Part shown: positions 5,006-5,331 of the stretch, piece by piece | How the letters are laid out: each line of letters starts with the position of its first letter | Position numbering within the stretch: the stretch's first letter is position 1 | Source: Treponema sp. | Lineage (GTDB): Bacteria > Spirochaetota > Spirochaetia > Treponematales > Breznakiellaceae | NCBI GenBank assembly: GCA_009780595.1 | Contig: WQZT01000126.1 | Coordinates: forward strand, 1 to 5,331 | Length of the DNA: 5,331 bases | Direction of reading: 5' to 3' | The notes under the pieces: generated by a model | What the model was told of the DNA's origin: nothing | What the model saw: only the letters and a program-made list of their open reading frames with translations | Databases searched by the model: none | Made by a program: the position numbers and the translations under genes

Positions 5006-5080
5006 AACACGTTCCTGGTAGTATTCGGATTGAAAATCCAGGGATTACAAATCTGCAAGAAAACTGGAACGTGTTTTTTT
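5006..5080 (+). terminator. Rho-independent terminator with a long loop
   Basis: AACACGTTCC (5006-5015) pairs perfectly with GGAACGTGTT (5066-5075), and five more T follow (T run 5074-5080). The loop is 50 bases and contains a smaller alternative stem (CCTGG at 5014-5018 with CCAGG at 5038-5042). It would end the SUMF1-like transcript. The large loop is unusual for a plain terminator and allows two mutually exclusive foldings. Confidence 0.7.
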
Positions 5081-5109
5081 ATGTGAAACTTCCCCCGCAA
5101 AAGCGCTAA

Positions 5110-5147
5110 CTGTTCCCCTCGCTCGGTGCTACTTTTCTTCGCTTGCG
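5110..5147 (+). repeat. Degenerate repeat, copy 2 (right of the SUMF1-like unit), with nested inverted repeats
   Basis: This is the partner of the repeat at 3784-3820. It also lies within a nested inverted repeat: GCTAAC (5105-5110) with GTTAGT (5160-5165), and TCGGTG (5123-5128) with CACCGA (5152-5157). The right-hand arms touch the start of IS1 homology at 5159. Confidence 0.4.
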
Positions 5148-5150
5148 CTT

Positions 5151-5331
5151 TCACCGAACGTTAGTAAACCAAAACAGCTCGCCAAGATCGAATGCCGTAC
5201 AATCAGTCTGAGGGCTTATCCAGATGGCGGGGGATTTTTTCCCCTCTTCTATTGCCCACCGGTATACATTGGATTTACTCATTCCTAACGCTTTTCCCAC
5301 AGCCCTGCCTGAGTAACCGAGCATCAGCAAC
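5151..5331 (-). pseudogene. IS1-family transposase fragment, HTH and start of DDE domain (continues past the right edge)
   Basis: Read on the minus strand from 5331, the frame gives LLMLGYSGRAVGKALGMSK, SNVYRWAIEEGKK and then FDLGELFWFTN, ending at VR and TGA (5153-5151). The first part is the helix-turn-helix typical of IS1-type transposases (GxSxRAVGKALGxSKSxVxRW). The last part is the beginning of the catalytic domain, where the expected Asp of the ELDEL block is Gly. Homology to the family stops at about 5159, where the degenerate repeat begins, so the stop codon is contributed by foreign sequence. The missing catalytic part is what the left-edge fragment (1-133) supplies. The N-terminus lies beyond the window. 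Confidence 0.75.
5159..5207 (+). repeat. Right copy of 49-bp direct repeat (IS1-derived)
   Basis: Partner of 85-133, with 43 of 49 positions identical and no gap. The two copies lie about 5.07 kb apart in the same orientation. Confidence 0.85.

Noticed and set aside
5105..5165. Integron attC-like site (CTAAC...GTTAG with inner TCGGTG/CACCGA arms)
   Set aside because: The outer boxes do not fit the RYYYAAC and GTTRRRY cores, and the arm spacing (12 and 2 bases) is unlike attC. No integrase is seen.
1..5331. CRISPR array, tRNA, rRNA, reverse transcriptase or DGR template repeat
   Set aside because: No regularly spaced repeats, cloverleaf or reverse-transcriptase motif (YxDD) frame was seen, and no second copy of the RGGSW...GFR segment exists in the window.

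Overview
This 5.3 kb window reads as accessory bacterial chromosome. Four protein-coding genes lie between two remnants of IS1-like transposases. A C-type-lectin-fold (FGE/SUMF1-type) protein with a lipoprotein-like leader and a 3' end that looks like a hypervariable cassette suggests a spirochaete, probably a Treponema relative. That is inference from family knowledge; no rRNA or other phylogenetic marker is present. Base composition is uneven: the block at about 573-3400 is GC-rich, while its flanks and the intergenic stretch at about 3420-3960 are AT-richer.

Left edge (1-570): on the minus strand there is a piece of an IS1-family DDE domain, joined within a few bases to the N-terminal piece of a different transposase (ISAs1-like). 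About 300 bases without a convincing gene follow. They hold one good hairpin and end in an extended -10 promoter.

Centre (573-3400): a class I SAM-dependent methyltransferase, probably translated from a nearly leaderless mRNA, is followed on the same strand by a serine-dependent glutaminase (glsA) with all expected catalytic residues. A MEMO1-family protein (AmmeMemoRadiSam protein B) converges on glsA from the minus strand with 28 bases between them. Its usual partners (AMMECR1 and radical SAM proteins) are not in the window.

Right (3450-5331): decayed coding DNA in three frames precedes a well-signalled transcription unit (promoter, strong Shine-Dalgarno, rho-independent terminator) for a SUMF1/FGE-like protein. 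Two features make this gene the most interesting part of the window. First, the start codon with the best ribosome binding site opens a signal-peptide frame that hits TGA where a lipobox cysteine codon would be; restoring one base there joins it in frame to the rest of the protein. Second, the last ~120 bases have the layout of a diversity-generating retroelement (DGR) variable region: an RGGSW...GFR scaffold whose intervening codons are mostly NNC, as expected from adenine-directed mutagenesis of AAC codons. No reverse transcriptase or template repeat is visible here, so it would be a remote target of a DGR elsewhere. A hairpin and a terminator follow, then the N-terminal half of an IS1-like transposase on the minus strand.

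The left and right IS1 fragments have the same strand and the correct order, and overlap by a 49-base direct repeat (43/49 identical). The whole segment between them therefore looks like material lodged inside, or recombined between, IS1-like elements.
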